A stretch of DNA of 9,269 nt from Verrucomicrobia bacterium UBA2460 (GCA_002342345.1 DDPU01000004.1:15244-24512); one strand, 5' to 3'; counted from the first letter of the stretch, positions 1 to 6,429 are shown. Made by a program: numbers and translations. The notes: generated from the letters alone by a model not told the origin.

Positions 1-887
1 ATCTCCAGGTTGTTCTTGGTGAAGGTCAGCTTCACCGAATTGGATTTTTCGCTGGAAAGCAGGGCCACCCGGCGCACGGAGTTGAGGAACAGCTCCCGTT
101 CCAGCGTGACCCGCTCCTTCGCCTCCGCGGGAATGACCTGGCGGTAATTGGGATAGTTGCCCTCGACCATCTTGGCGGCGATCAGCGTGGGGCCGAACTG
201 GAAGAGAATCTGGTTTTCCAGCACGACAAAGGAGACCGCGTCTTTGTCCATCAGTTGCCGTTGCAGTTCCAGCACGGCTTTGGCGGGCAGGATGAATTCG
301 CGCTCGGCGGCCTTGGGGTACTCCAGTTCCTGGTCCGCCAGGGCCAGACGCCTTCCGTCGGTCGCCACGAGGGTGATTTTGCCGTCCTTCAGACAGACCA
401 GCAGGCCGTTGAGGACAAAACGCTTTTCGTCGGCGGACATGGCGTAGGAAACCCGGCGGATGAGTTCTTTGAGGGCCTTCTGCTCGATCTTGTAAACCGG
501 GGTTTTCTCCCCCCCCTTGGCCGGAAAATCAGGAATCGCCGGGAACTCCTCCTCGGGCATTCCCATGATCCGGAAAAACGCGGCCCCGCACCGGATGGTG
601 GCGCCAAGCTTGCTGTCGACATCCAGGGTCAGTTCCTCGGAAGGAAGCTCCCGGATGATGCTGAAAAGCCGTCGGGCGGGAAGGGTCACGGCGCCGGGCT
701 TCTCCACCCCCGCTTCACAGGAAGTGCGGATCCCGATATCCAGATCGGTCGCCGCCACCGTCAAAAGGGAGCCGGACCCGCGCAGGAGAAGATTATTGAG
801 GATGCCAATGGGGGTGCGTGTGCCCACGACATTTTGCACCGCGGAAAGGGCATTCAGGAATTTTTGCTTTTGGAGGACGAGTTTCAT
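1..887 (-). CDS. dnaN: DNA polymerase III sliding clamp (beta subunit), N-terminal 295 residues, cut by window edge
   Basis: The beta clamp encircles DNA as a dimeric ring and tethers the replicative polymerase and repair enzymes to it. Reading leftwards from the ATG at 887, the protein starts MKLVLQKQKFLNALSAVQNV, the usual clamp opening. It then shows the domain I marker MGMPEEEFPAIPDFP (about 108-122), the domain II core SADEKRFVLNGLLV (151-164) with ATDGRRLAL (175-183), and EGNYPNYRQVIP (242-253) near the domain II/III border. The frame stays open to base 3, so about four fifths of a normal 366-380 residue clamp is present and the C-terminal part of domain III lies outside. No clear Shine-Dalgarno precedes the ATG (the upstream bases are C-rich). 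The start is chosen because it gives the family N-terminus exactly. It lies downstream of dnaA on the same strand, separated by an unusually long 520-bp gap, which suggests its own promoter in that gap. Identity is certain; regulation is inferred. Confidence 0.97.
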   Translation of the reverse strand, partial: MKLVLQKQKFLNALSAVQNVVGTRTPIGILNNLLLRGSGSLLTVAATDLDIGIRTSCEAGVEKPGAVTLPARRLFSIIRELPSEELTLDVDSKLGATIRCGAAFFRIMGMPEEEFPAIPDFPAKGGEKTPVYKIEQKALKELIRRVSYAMSADEKRFVLNGLLVCLKDGKITLVATDGRRLALADQELEYPKAAEREFILPAKAVLELQRQLMDKDAVSFVVLENQILFQFGPTLIAAKMVEGNYPNYRQVIPAEAKERVTLERELFLNSVRRVALLSSEKSNSVKLTFTKNNLE

Positions 888-953
888 GGCGTGGGTGGAG
901 TCAGAAGATTGAGATAGGGAAAGAAAGAATCAAGAACACCTTAATCATAAGCA

Positions 954-962
954 TGTGGATAA
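954..962 (-). promoter_or_regulatory. Perfect DnaA box (TTATCCACA)
   Basis: The plus strand reads TGTGGATAA, so the minus strand carries the exact consensus DnaA-binding 9-mer TTATCCACA. It lies 67 bp upstream of the dnaN start, inside the dnaA-dnaN gap. It could serve origin binding, autoregulation of the dnaA-dnaN region, or both. A single exact 9-mer can arise by chance, but its position between dnaA and dnaN makes function likely. Confidence 0.7.
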
Positions 963-1290
963 GTGAAAAGATTCGGCACAACTTGCGGAGGCGGAATTTC
1001 TTGCGGAGAAAACAACGCGTGCACAGTTCGCGTTTCCCGGGTGTCTTGTTGGCGCCGCATCCATCTCTTCACTCCGGACCCCGCCGGCTTATTCCCATGT
1101 TCACAGGCGATCTGAATAGTTCTCTGTAGCGGTTGGCAAAGTGGGAGCATCCGGTGATTTCCACCGAAACAACCCGGGGTAACTGGGGAGAGAGTCATAA
1201 ATAAAGCAACGGCCTGCTTGTGCGTTCGTGAAGGCGGATGACGCGTGGGGCGCGGGGAATGCCAGGGTGAGCTGCAAATCATTCCATCCA

Positions 1291-1308
1291 GGGAGAAAAA
1301 AATCTCCC
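1291..1308. other. Small hairpin GGGAGA-A6-TCTCCC
   Basis: A perfect 6-bp stem (1291-1296 with 1303-1308) closes a six-base A loop, read as T on the minus strand. It lies about 100 bp beyond the dnaA stop codon in the direction of dnaA transcription. It lacks a trailing T-run on either strand, so it is not a standard intrinsic terminator. It may slow or process the dnaA transcript, or be incidental. Confidence 0.3.
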
Positions 1309-1334
1309 CAGGGAAATCCAAGACCGTTCCCAGA

Positions 1335-1349
1335 GCGCAATGCTTGCGC
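1335..1349. other. Small hairpin GCGCAA-TGC-TTGCGC
   Basis: A perfect 6-bp inverted repeat with a 3-base loop lies about 60 bp beyond the dnaA stop codon. No T-run follows on the minus strand, so a terminator role is not supported by the usual criteria. Confidence 0.3.
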
Positions 1350-1407
1350 CCACGTTCACGGAAAACGTTCACGAACGCCCGAGCGACGAGCTTGGGAATA
1401 GTGTCTT

Positions 1408-2763
1408 CTAGCGGTCTGCCGGCTCCTCGAGCTTGTGCGTGAGCATCCCGACCATTTGCTGGAGCCGGTCGTCACTCTGCATCCTCGAGGTGATCGTCTT
1501 GCAGGCGTGAAGCACGGTGCCGTGATCCCGCCCGCCGAACGATTCGCCGATTTCCTGGAGGCTTTTGCCGGTCATTTTCCGGCTGAGGTACATCGCCACC
1601 ATGCGCGGCAAAGCGATGTGGGCCGGCCGGCGCTTGCTGGTCATGTCGGCGACGCGAAGGTCAAAGCCCTCGGCGACCCGCCGTTGGATCAGCTCAATCG
1701 TCACGATCGGCTTGGTCTCCTGCTGGATGAAGTCCTTGAGGAGCTCTTCAACCTGCGCCGGGGTGATATGCCGGTCGTGAAGGGCGGCCCACGCAGCGAC
1801 GCGGTTGAGGGCGCCCTCCAGGCGGCGGACATTGGTTTTGACACGCTCGGCGATGAAGTGGAGGACCGATTCCCCCAGACGAACCTGCATGCTCGATGTC
1901 TTTTTCCTTAAAATGGCCATGCGGGTTTCCATGTCGGGGGACTGCAGCTCTGCGCTCAAGCCCCACTCGAAACGGGACACCAGGCGCTTTTGAAGGTTGC
2001 CCACCTCTCCAGGAGGGCTGTCGCTCGACAAGACGATCTGGCGGTTTCCGTCAAAGAGGGCGTTGAAGGTGTGGAAAAACTCCTCCTGGGAGCGGTCCTT
2101 GCCGCCAAAAAACTGGACGTCATCGATCAAAAGGCAGTCGGCCTGGCGGAAGCGCCGCCGGAATTTCACCAATTCCCCGTGCTGGATGGCCGAGATGAAT
2201 TCGTTGGTGAACTGTTCAGAAGTCACGTAGACGATCTTGGCGCCCTTCTTTTTTTGAAGCACCCGGTGGCCAATCGCATGAAGGAGATGGGTTTTCCCCA
2301 AACCAACCGAGCCGTGGATAAAGAGGGGGTTGTAGGTCCGCGCCGGGGCGTCCGCCACGGCCTGGGCGGCGGCATGGGCGAACTGGCTGTTTACCCCCGC
2401 AACAAAGGACTCAAAGGTGTACCGACTGACCAGCTCACCCGAAAAGGGCTTGGACTTCTCCTTTCCTTCCGCCTGAAGAAGCTGGTCCTCGGCGGTGGGG
2501 ATGGGCCGGTCCTTGCTGCCCACCACCTCAAAGCCGATTTTTACCTCGCGGCCCATCGCCAGGGTGGCGCACTCCCGGAGCTGATTCAGGTAATTCTCCT
2601 CAATCCAGTACTGGTAGATCGCATTTTCGACCCCCAGGACCAGCCGCCCCGAATCGTACCCCAGCGGGACAATGGAGGAAAACCAACGGTTCAGGGCATC
2701 GGGGGAAATGACCTTTTCCAGCTCTCGGCATACTTTGACCCATACTTCCGGCGGATTGTTCAT
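1408..2763 (-). CDS. dnaA: Chromosomal replication initiator protein DnaA
   Basis: DnaA binds origin boxes as an ATP-bound AAA+ filament, opens the duplex and helps load the helicase. This is a complete 451-residue protein of normal length. Domain I is about 1-80 (W8, RWFSSIVPL near 26-34), with a short linker to about 112. The AAA+ core has Walker A GSVGLGKT (151-158), Walker B LLIDD (211-215), the box VII region KRLVSRFEWGL (259-269) and sensor 2 NVRRLEGALNR (311-321). Domain IV carries the helix-turn-helix and the signature GGRDHGTVLHAC (410-421). The signature has Gly where RDHTTV or RDHSTV is commoner. The ATG at 2763 is preceded by AAGGAG (plus-strand 2775-2780) about 11 bases upstream. 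The gene is divergent from phrB and upstream of dnaN on the same strand. Autoregulation is typical of the family, but I see no perfect DnaA box in its own upstream region. Confidence 0.98.
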   Translation of the reverse strand: MNNPPEVWVKVCRELEKVISPDALNRWFSSIVPLGYDSGRLVLGVENAIYQYWIEENYLNQLRECATLAMGREVKIGFEVVGSKDRPIPTAEDQLLQAEGKEKSKPFSGELVSRYTFESFVAGVNSQFAHAAAQAVADAPARTYNPLFIHGSVGLGKTHLLHAIGHRVLQKKKGAKIVYVTSEQFTNEFISAIQHGELVKFRRRFRQADCLLIDDVQFFGGKDRSQEEFFHTFNALFDGNRQIVLSSDSPPGEVGNLQKRLVSRFEWGLSAELQSPDMETRMAILRKKTSSMQVRLGESVLHFIAERVKTNVRRLEGALNRVAAWAALHDRHITPAQVEELLKDFIQQETKPIVTIELIQRRVAEGFDLRVADMTSKRRPAHIALPRMVAMYLSRKMTGKSLQEIGESFGGRDHGTVLHACKTITSRMQSDDRLQQMVGMLTHKLEEPADR

Positions 2764-2986
2764 GTGTTGTACGTCTCCTTTTTTGATAAATTTTTTTTTG
2801 AGGGGCTGGGATCATTCGCACCCGAAAAAAAACCTGCAAGAGGAATTTTTATTTTTTCAAAAAAAATTTTTCGGGTCGGCGCTTGACAAAACATTTCGGC
2901 ATAAAAAACCCGGTTTTCCCTCGGAAAAGCAAAACGGAAAATCTTTGCGCGTGCCCGCGACCCCTGTGGGGCTAGAAGAAAAAATT
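2764..2986. promoter_or_regulatory. A/T-rich divergent control region between dnaA and phrB
   Basis: This 223-bp spacer must hold the dnaA promoter (leftwards) and probably the phrB promoter (rightwards). It is far richer in A/T than its surroundings, with runs of A and T at 2779-2796 and 2843-2871. It contains a perfect 10-bp inverted repeat (2820-2829 / 2867-2876), the dnaA Shine-Dalgarno AAGGAG on the minus strand at 2775-2780, AAAACC-C-GGTTTT at 2905-2917, and CCCC-TGT-GGGG at 2961-2971 just before phrB. No DnaA box was found in it. I could not fix either promoter: TTGACA at 2883-2888 lacks a properly spaced -10. The A/T tract could also be a DNA-unwinding element. Confidence 0.5.
2820..2876. 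repeat. 10-bp inverted repeat flanking the A/T tract upstream of dnaA
   Basis: ACCCGAAAAA at 2820-2829 is matched exactly by TTTTTCGGGT at 2867-2876, with a 37-bp, mostly A/T spacer. It lies 57-113 bp upstream of the dnaA start. The arms would allow two molecules of a regulator to bind on either side of the promoter tract, or a large hairpin to form. Function is unknown. Confidence 0.5.
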
Positions 2987-4336
2987 ATGCCCCTCCCGCC
3001 TGTGATCGTCTGGTTCCGGCGCGATTTGCGTGTTTCCGATCACACCGCGCTGCATCGTGCGGCCGCGACCGGCGCCCCGGTGGTTCCCGTTTTTGTCTTC
3101 GACCCCGCCATTTTAGGGGCCAAAGACACCGGATCCCGGCGCACCGCCTTCCTCTTGGAATGCCTGCAAAGTCTGGAAGGAAACCTCGCGCATTTGGGGG
3201 CTACGATGCTGTTTCTCAAGGGCCATCCCGATGCGGCCTTGCGGGCCCTCGCCAAGGATACCGGAGCTCGGAAAATCTTTTTTAACAAGGATGTGGAGCC
3301 GTATTCACGCAAACGGGATGAAAAAGTGGCCAAAATGGCCAAGGAAGAGGGTCTGGAGCTGGAGGCTTGCGACGACTTGATGATTCATTCGCCCGGAAGG
3401 GTCCAAAGGGCTGCGGGCGGCCCTTATACCGTGTTCACACCCTACGCCCGCGCGGCCCTGGCGATCCCGCCCCAGGATCCCCTGCCCCGCCCAGCCAGGT
3501 TATCGGGAGTTTCCGGGGCCCGCGGCATTCCCCTGCCGGAGATCCGAAGTCTTGGTTTGGACCCCTGTGACATCCCCCTCCCGGTTGCCGGGGAAAATGC
3601 CGCCCAGCAGCTTCTGCGCGGCTTTGTTTCCAAAAATCTCCGGCGGTACGATTCGGTCCGGAACTATCCCCACACGGACGCCACCTCCCGCCTTTCCCCG
3701 CATTTGCGTTTCGGGACGATTTCCGTCCGGACTGTTTTGGCCGCGGCCCGCCGGGCCCGGGCCGAGGATCCCTCCGCCAGGAAACAAATCGATGTTTTCG
3801 TGTCCGAACTGGTCTGGCGCGACTTTTACAAGCAGATCCTCTGGGAATTTCCCCACGTGGCGGAGGGATCCTTCCGGAGGGAATATGACCGGATCGAATG
3901 GGAAAACCGGAAAGACCTGTTCCAGGCATGGTGTGAGGGCCGGACCGGCTTCCCGATTGTCGATGCTGCCATGCGCCAACTCAACCAGACCGGCTGGATG
4001 CACAACCGCCTCCGCATGATCGTGGCCTCCTTCCTCACCAAGGACCTGCTGGTCTCCTGGCAGTGGGGCGAGCGCTATTTCATGGAGAAGCTGTTCGACG
4101 GCGATTTGGCCGCCAACAACGGGGGTTGGCAATGGGCCGCCGGAACCGGCACCGATGCCCAGCCCTATTTCCGCATCTTCAACCCCACCAGCCAGGCGGA
4201 GAGGTTCGATCCCGACGGTAAATTCATTGCCCGGTACATTCCCGAGGCGGATTCGTTGCAATATCCCGCCCCGATTGTGGACCACGCCCGCCAGCGTGTC
4301 CGCGCGCTGGAGATGTACAAAAAGGCCAGAGGTTAG
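2987..4336 (+). CDS. phrB: Deoxyribodipyrimidine photolyase (class I CPD photolyase)
   Basis: This FAD enzyme splits UV-induced cyclobutane pyrimidine dimers using blue light. The 449-residue product has the N-terminal antenna-binding Rossmann domain starting VIVWFRRDLRVSDHTALHRA (from residue 6). The C-terminal FAD domain has SELVWRDFY (273-281), GRTGFPIVDAAMRQL (318-332), TGWMHNRLRMIVASFLTKDL (335-354), DGDLAANNGGWQWAAGTGTD (371-390) and YFRIFNPTSQ (394-403). The order and sequence closely follow E. coli PhrB. The electron-relay tryptophans align as W305, W358 and W381 (E. coli W306, W359, W382). The antenna could be MTHF or 8-HDF; I cannot tell. The frame is open upstream to 2672, but the ATG at 2987 directly precedes the family N-terminus, and the upstream reading overlaps dnaA. 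Only a weak AGAAGAA precedes it. It is divergent from dnaA and convergent with the next gene. Confidence 0.96.
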   Translation: MPLPPVIVWFRRDLRVSDHTALHRAAATGAPVVPVFVFDPAILGAKDTGSRRTAFLLECLQSLEGNLAHLGATMLFLKGHPDAALRALAKDTGARKIFFNKDVEPYSRKRDEKVAKMAKEEGLELEACDDLMIHSPGRVQRAAGGPYTVFTPYARAALAIPPQDPLPRPARLSGVSGARGIPLPEIRSLGLDPCDIPLPVAGENAAQQLLRGFVSKNLRRYDSVRNYPHTDATSRLSPHLRFGTISVRTVLAAARRARAEDPSARKQIDVFVSELVWRDFYKQILWEFPHVAEGSFRREYDRIEWENRKDLFQAWCEGRTGFPIVDAAMRQLNQTGWMHNRLRMIVASFLTKDLLVSWQWGERYFMEKLFDGDLAANNGGWQWAAGTGTDAQPYFRIFNPTSQAERFDPDGKFIARYIPEADSLQYPAPIVDHARQRVRALEMYKKARG

Positions 4337-4351
4337 GGGGCTAAAACGGCC

Positions 4352-4445
4352 GAATCCTCTCGTTTACGTTTAGGTTTACGGGAACCAACCGGGCCGGAAC
4401 CCGCGTAAACCTAATCGTAACCGTAAACGAACCGGTTTCGGATTC
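4352..4445. repeat. Nested imperfect palindrome between convergent phrB and pfkB-type genes
   Basis: Three pairs of arms nest around a centre near 4392-4398: GAATCC (4352-4357) with GGATTC (4440-4445); TCGTTTACG (4360-4368) with CGTAAACGA (4422-4430); and TTAGGTTTACG (4370-4380) with CGTAAACCTAA (4404-4414). The loop (4381-4403) is GC-rich and contains CCGGGCCGG. The left arm is built of tandem hexamers TTTACG-TTTAGG-TTTACG (4363-4380). The right arm, read on the minus strand, repeats TTTACGG and TTACGAT units with a 7-base insertion between the two inner arms. It fills almost the whole gap. It could be a bidirectional transcription stop for the converging genes or a REP/MITE-like mobile palindrome. 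It lacks a clean T-run. Confidence 0.7.
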
Positions 4446-4448
4446 TCG

Positions 4449-5561
4449 TTACAGAGTCTGTAGGAATCTCACCAACTGTTCCCGGTTCGGGCTGTTGGCG
4501 TGCCGGACGTAGAAGCCGGAGGCCGCCACGGCCAGCTGCAGGGAGTGGGCCAGTCCCAGTCCGAGGAGGCGTCCGATTGCGAAGCCGGAATTGAAATGGT
4601 CTCCCGCCCCGGTGCTGATCTTGGGTTTGGAGGTGTACGGTCCATTGACGAACACCTCCTCTTCGGCGTTGGCCGCGCAGGCATATTCCACGGGGTGGAT
4701 GACCACCACCGAGACGCCCATTTTTTCCCGGATCGCCCCCGCGAGGGAGGCATAGCCCTTGGGATTCTTGGCGGCGCCCTTCAGGCGCAGCACCTTGGCG
4801 ACATGCAGGGCCTCACTCTCATTCAGGCCCAGGGTGACGTCGCTGTCCGTCTGGAATTCCCCGATGATCTTGAGGGCGGCCAGCAGGTCCGCCTCGATCC
4901 GCTTGGCCGGATCGGCCAAATCGAAGAACATCTGCTTCCGCTTGCCGGCCTTGACCGGCTTGTACTCGGTCAGAAGCTTTTTCCAGATGGCGGACATGTG
5001 CGGGAGCATCGTCCAGTTGACCATTCCCACGAAATCGGCGGAGGTCCAAAGCTTTTGGACAAGCTTGTCCCCGAGGCGCTTGAGGATGGTTTCCCAGTTG
5101 GCGTCCTGCACGGAGGCGTGCTGGCCGAGCATGATCTTGCCGTCGTTGAACTCGAGGGCGGAAGTCAGGGCGGGCTCGGCAAACGAGTGAACCTTGGCGC
5201 GCTTGGCAAATTCCTCAAACACCGGGTGGATCTTGGGATATCCGCACATGCCCATGTACTCCACCGGGGCTCCCAAAGTGGACATGGCGAAAGCCATCAA
5301 CGGTCCGTTGCCGCCGATTTTCTCCATGGTCGGAACCACCTCGAAATTTGCGCTCTTGCCGGCAGCCTCGCCCAATTTCTTGGCGAACGGCTTGATGGAG
5401 GTGTAGGGAAGATATTTGGTCGCGGTTTGGCGCTGCTCGACGACCTGCAGGATGGTGTCGAGGAAGCCGTCGAATCCCAGGAGGCAGGTGAATTTGAGGA
5501 GTTGGGCGCGGGAACCGATCAGGCGCTCCGCTGTTTGCCGGGCTAATCTGGAGTCAGTCAT
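4449..5561 (-). CDS. PfkB/ribokinase-family carbohydrate (or nucleoside) kinase
   Basis: PfkB-family enzymes transfer the ATP gamma-phosphate to a hydroxyl of a sugar or nucleoside in the cytoplasm. In this 370-residue protein the C-terminal signature STGAGDHFNSGF (316-327) holds the anion hole GAGD with catalytic base D321. GGNGP (83-87) matches the substrate-side glycine motif, GFDGFLD (29-35) supplies the N-terminal substrate Asp, and FDLADPAKR (213-221) and LNESE (246-250) match the middle of the fold. It is longer than ribokinase (about 300 residues), with an extended N-terminus. The substrate cannot be told from sequence. The ATG at 5561 lies only 8 bases from a good -10 hexamer, so the message may be nearly leaderless. 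The gene is convergent with phrB and divergent from the exonuclease gene, so it is probably transcribed alone. Confidence 0.88.
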   Translation of the reverse strand: MTDSRLARQTAERLIGSRAQLLKFTCLLGFDGFLDTILQVVEQRQTATKYLPYTSIKPFAKKLGEAAGKSANFEVVPTMEKIGGNGPLMAFAMSTLGAPVEYMGMCGYPKIHPVFEEFAKRAKVHSFAEPALTSALEFNDGKIMLGQHASVQDANWETILKRLGDKLVQKLWTSADFVGMVNWTMLPHMSAIWKKLLTEYKPVKAGKRKQMFFDLADPAKRIEADLLAALKIIGEFQTDSDVTLGLNESEALHVAKVLRLKGAAKNPKGYASLAGAIREKMGVSVVVIHPVEYACAANAEEEVFVNGPYTSKPKISTGAGDHFNSGFAIGRLLGLGLAHSLQLAVAASGFYVRHANSPNREQLVRFLQTL

Positions 5562-5569
5562 AGCTGCCC

Positions 5570-5598
5570 GTTATATCTTGTGGGAGAGAAATTCACAA
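5570..5598 (-). promoter_or_regulatory. Sigma70-like promoter for the PfkB-type kinase
   Basis: On the minus strand, TTGTGA (plus 5593-5598) is followed after exactly 17 bases by TATAAC (plus 5570-5575). These match 4 of 6 and 5 of 6 consensus bases. The -10 ends 8 bases before the ATG, so the transcript would start at or a few bases before the start codon. Confidence 0.5.
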
Positions 5599-5663
5599 GC
5601 CAAACCCGCAGGCCCGCAGAGGGCGGTTGCCTTCCCTGCCTCTTCTGCGAATTCCAAAGGCGC

Positions 5664-6254
5664 ATGGCAAAGATTGTCTATTTTGATCTGGAAACCCAGA
5701 AGGTGGCCTCGGAGGTCGGCGGGTGGGGCCATATCGACAAAATGGGGCTGGCCGTCGCCGTCCTTTACCACGCCGACCGGGAGGAGTATGCGGTTTATCT
5801 GGAAAAGGATGCGGAAAAGCTGATCCAGGATCTCCGCCGGGCGGATCTGGTTGTCGGTTTCAACGTCCTCCGCTTTGACTACACCGTCCTTTCCGCCTAC
5901 TCGGTCTTCGATTTCTCCACCGTGCCCACCCTGGACCTGATGGTCAGCCTGGAGGAGAGGATCGGCCACCGGGTCGGGCTGGATGCCGTTGCCGATTCCA
6001 CCTGCGGCGTGAAAAAAACCTCTTCGGGGATGGAGGCCATCCAGTGGTGGCGTGAGGGCAAAAGGGCCAAGGTGGTGGAGTACTGCTGCTACGACGTGAA
6101 GGCCACCCGGATGGTGCACGAGTACGGCGTCCGCAACGGCCGGGTCGCCTATGTCAGCCACAAGACGATGTTAAAGCAGTTCGTGAAGGTGGACTGGGCG
6201 AAGATCGGCCCCGTCGGACACCTGGTTCCCCCTCCCCTTGCCGCGGCGGCGTGA
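5664..6254 (+). CDS. Stand-alone DEDD-type 3'-5' exonuclease-like protein (RNase H fold)
   Basis: The 196-residue protein has the metal-binding motifs of a DEDDy exonuclease: Exo I YFDLET with D8 and E10, Exo II VVGFNVLRFD with N67 and D72, and Exo III YCCYD with Y140 and D144 (YxxxD). TLDLM (D91) lies between them. Such enzymes remove nucleotides from 3' ends using two metal ions. No polymerase, helicase or RNA-binding domain is attached, and it resembles the small YprB-like/PolB-related exonuclease group (PF13482-like). The target (DNA or RNA) is unknown. The frame is open back to a GTG at 5580, but the ATG at 5664 directly precedes the conserved first strand, and AAAGG lies just upstream. 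The short Ala/Pro-rich tail is probably disordered. The gene is divergent from the kinase (102-bp gap) and convergent with the SRPBCC gene. Confidence 0.82.
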   Translation: MAKIVYFDLETQKVASEVGGWGHIDKMGLAVAVLYHADREEYAVYLEKDAEKLIQDLRRADLVVGFNVLRFDYTVLSAYSVFDFSTVPTLDLMVSLEERIGHRVGLDAVADSTCGVKKTSSGMEAIQWWREGKRAKVVEYCCYDVKATRMVHEYGVRNGRVAYVSHKTMLKQFVKVDWAKIGPVGHLVPPPLAAAA

Positions 6255-6429
6255 GCGGAGACTTGCCGTTTGCTGCCACCCCCTTTCCAGTCCTCCGTAG
6301 CCTTGGCCCAGGAGGGCGGCGGCGTGGAATCGGCAGCCTTGGATTAGGTGGGGCGGGGTCATCGACCTCGCCTTGATCAAGCCGTGCGCCTGATTTTTCT
6401 GTGCAGGTCGGCCTGCCTAAGTCCGAAAA
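6255..6429. other. Convergent intergenic spacer with hairpins
   Basis: This 175-bp gap separates the converging exonuclease and SRPBCC genes. It holds a CCTCC/GGAGG inverted repeat (6292-6296 / 6311-6315, 14-base loop), a direct repeat AGCCTTGG (6299-6306 and 6335-6342), GGTC-ATC-GACC near 6357-6367, and a perfect GCAGG-TCGG-CCTGC hairpin (6403-6416). None is followed by a T-run, so no standard intrinsic terminator is present. The first element resembles GC-rich intergenic hairpin repeats that I associate, from memory, with Verrucomicrobiota. Confidence 0.4.

Larger units (their letters stand above)
1225..1375. repeat. Dispersed TTCACG(G)AA motifs in the dnaA-dnaN gap
   Basis: ACGTTCACG occurs twice in tandem at 1352-1360 and 1365-1373 (13-bp period). 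The copies sit within TTCACGGAA (1355-1363) and TTCACGAA (1368-1375). The second copy extends to TTCACGAACGC (1368-1378), whose exact reverse complement GCGTTCGTGAA is at 1222-1232. CGTTCACGAACG (1366-1377) is itself a near-palindrome with 5-bp arms. The spacing and mixed orientation resemble protein-binding repeats near an origin, but the binding protein is unknown. Confidence 0.45.
888..1407. other. dnaA-dnaN intergenic gap, candidate oriC
   Basis: This 520-bp stretch has no ORF that looks like a protein. In many bacteria the replication origin lies beside dnaA, often in exactly this gap. Seen directly: a perfect 9-mer DnaA box at 954-962, an approximately two-thirds A/T, purine-rich stretch at 903-962 that contrasts with the GC-rich surroundings, a degenerate box-like 9-mer TTATTCCCA at 1089-1097 (two mismatches), repeated TTCACGAA-type motifs at 1225-1232, 1355-1363 and 1368-1375, and small hairpins at 1291-1308 and 1335-1349. 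Only one perfect box is present, so the origin call is an inference from location and content. The dnaN promoter should also lie here, but I could not pick one with confidence. Confidence 0.5.

Noticed and set aside
941..1372. 143-codon minus-strand ORF in the dnaA-dnaN gap
   Set aside because: The translation has no recognisable fold or motif, is rich in Pro/Arg/His/Cys, covers the perfect DnaA box and has no convincing start signal.
1990..2886. 298-codon plus-strand ORF opposite dnaA
   Set aside because: It is an antisense shadow of the DnaA AAA+ domain that runs into the A/T-rich control region, with no family features.
2883..2907. TTGACA followed by TAAAAA as a phrB promoter
   Set aside because: The spacer between the hexamers is only 13 bases, too short for a normal sigma70 promoter, and no better -10 lies at 16-18 bases.
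2672..2986. Upstream extension of the photolyase frame
   Set aside because: It overlaps the start of dnaA and its control region, and the conserved photolyase N-terminus begins right after the ATG at 2987.
3500..4285. 261-codon minus-strand ORF opposite the photolyase
   Set aside because: It is an antisense shadow of highly conserved photolyase coding sequence, with no motif of its own.
4500..5546. 348-codon plus-strand ORF opposite the kinase
   Set aside because: It is an antisense shadow of the PfkB-type gene. Its translation is rich in Gly/His/Asp/Leu and has no domain motif.
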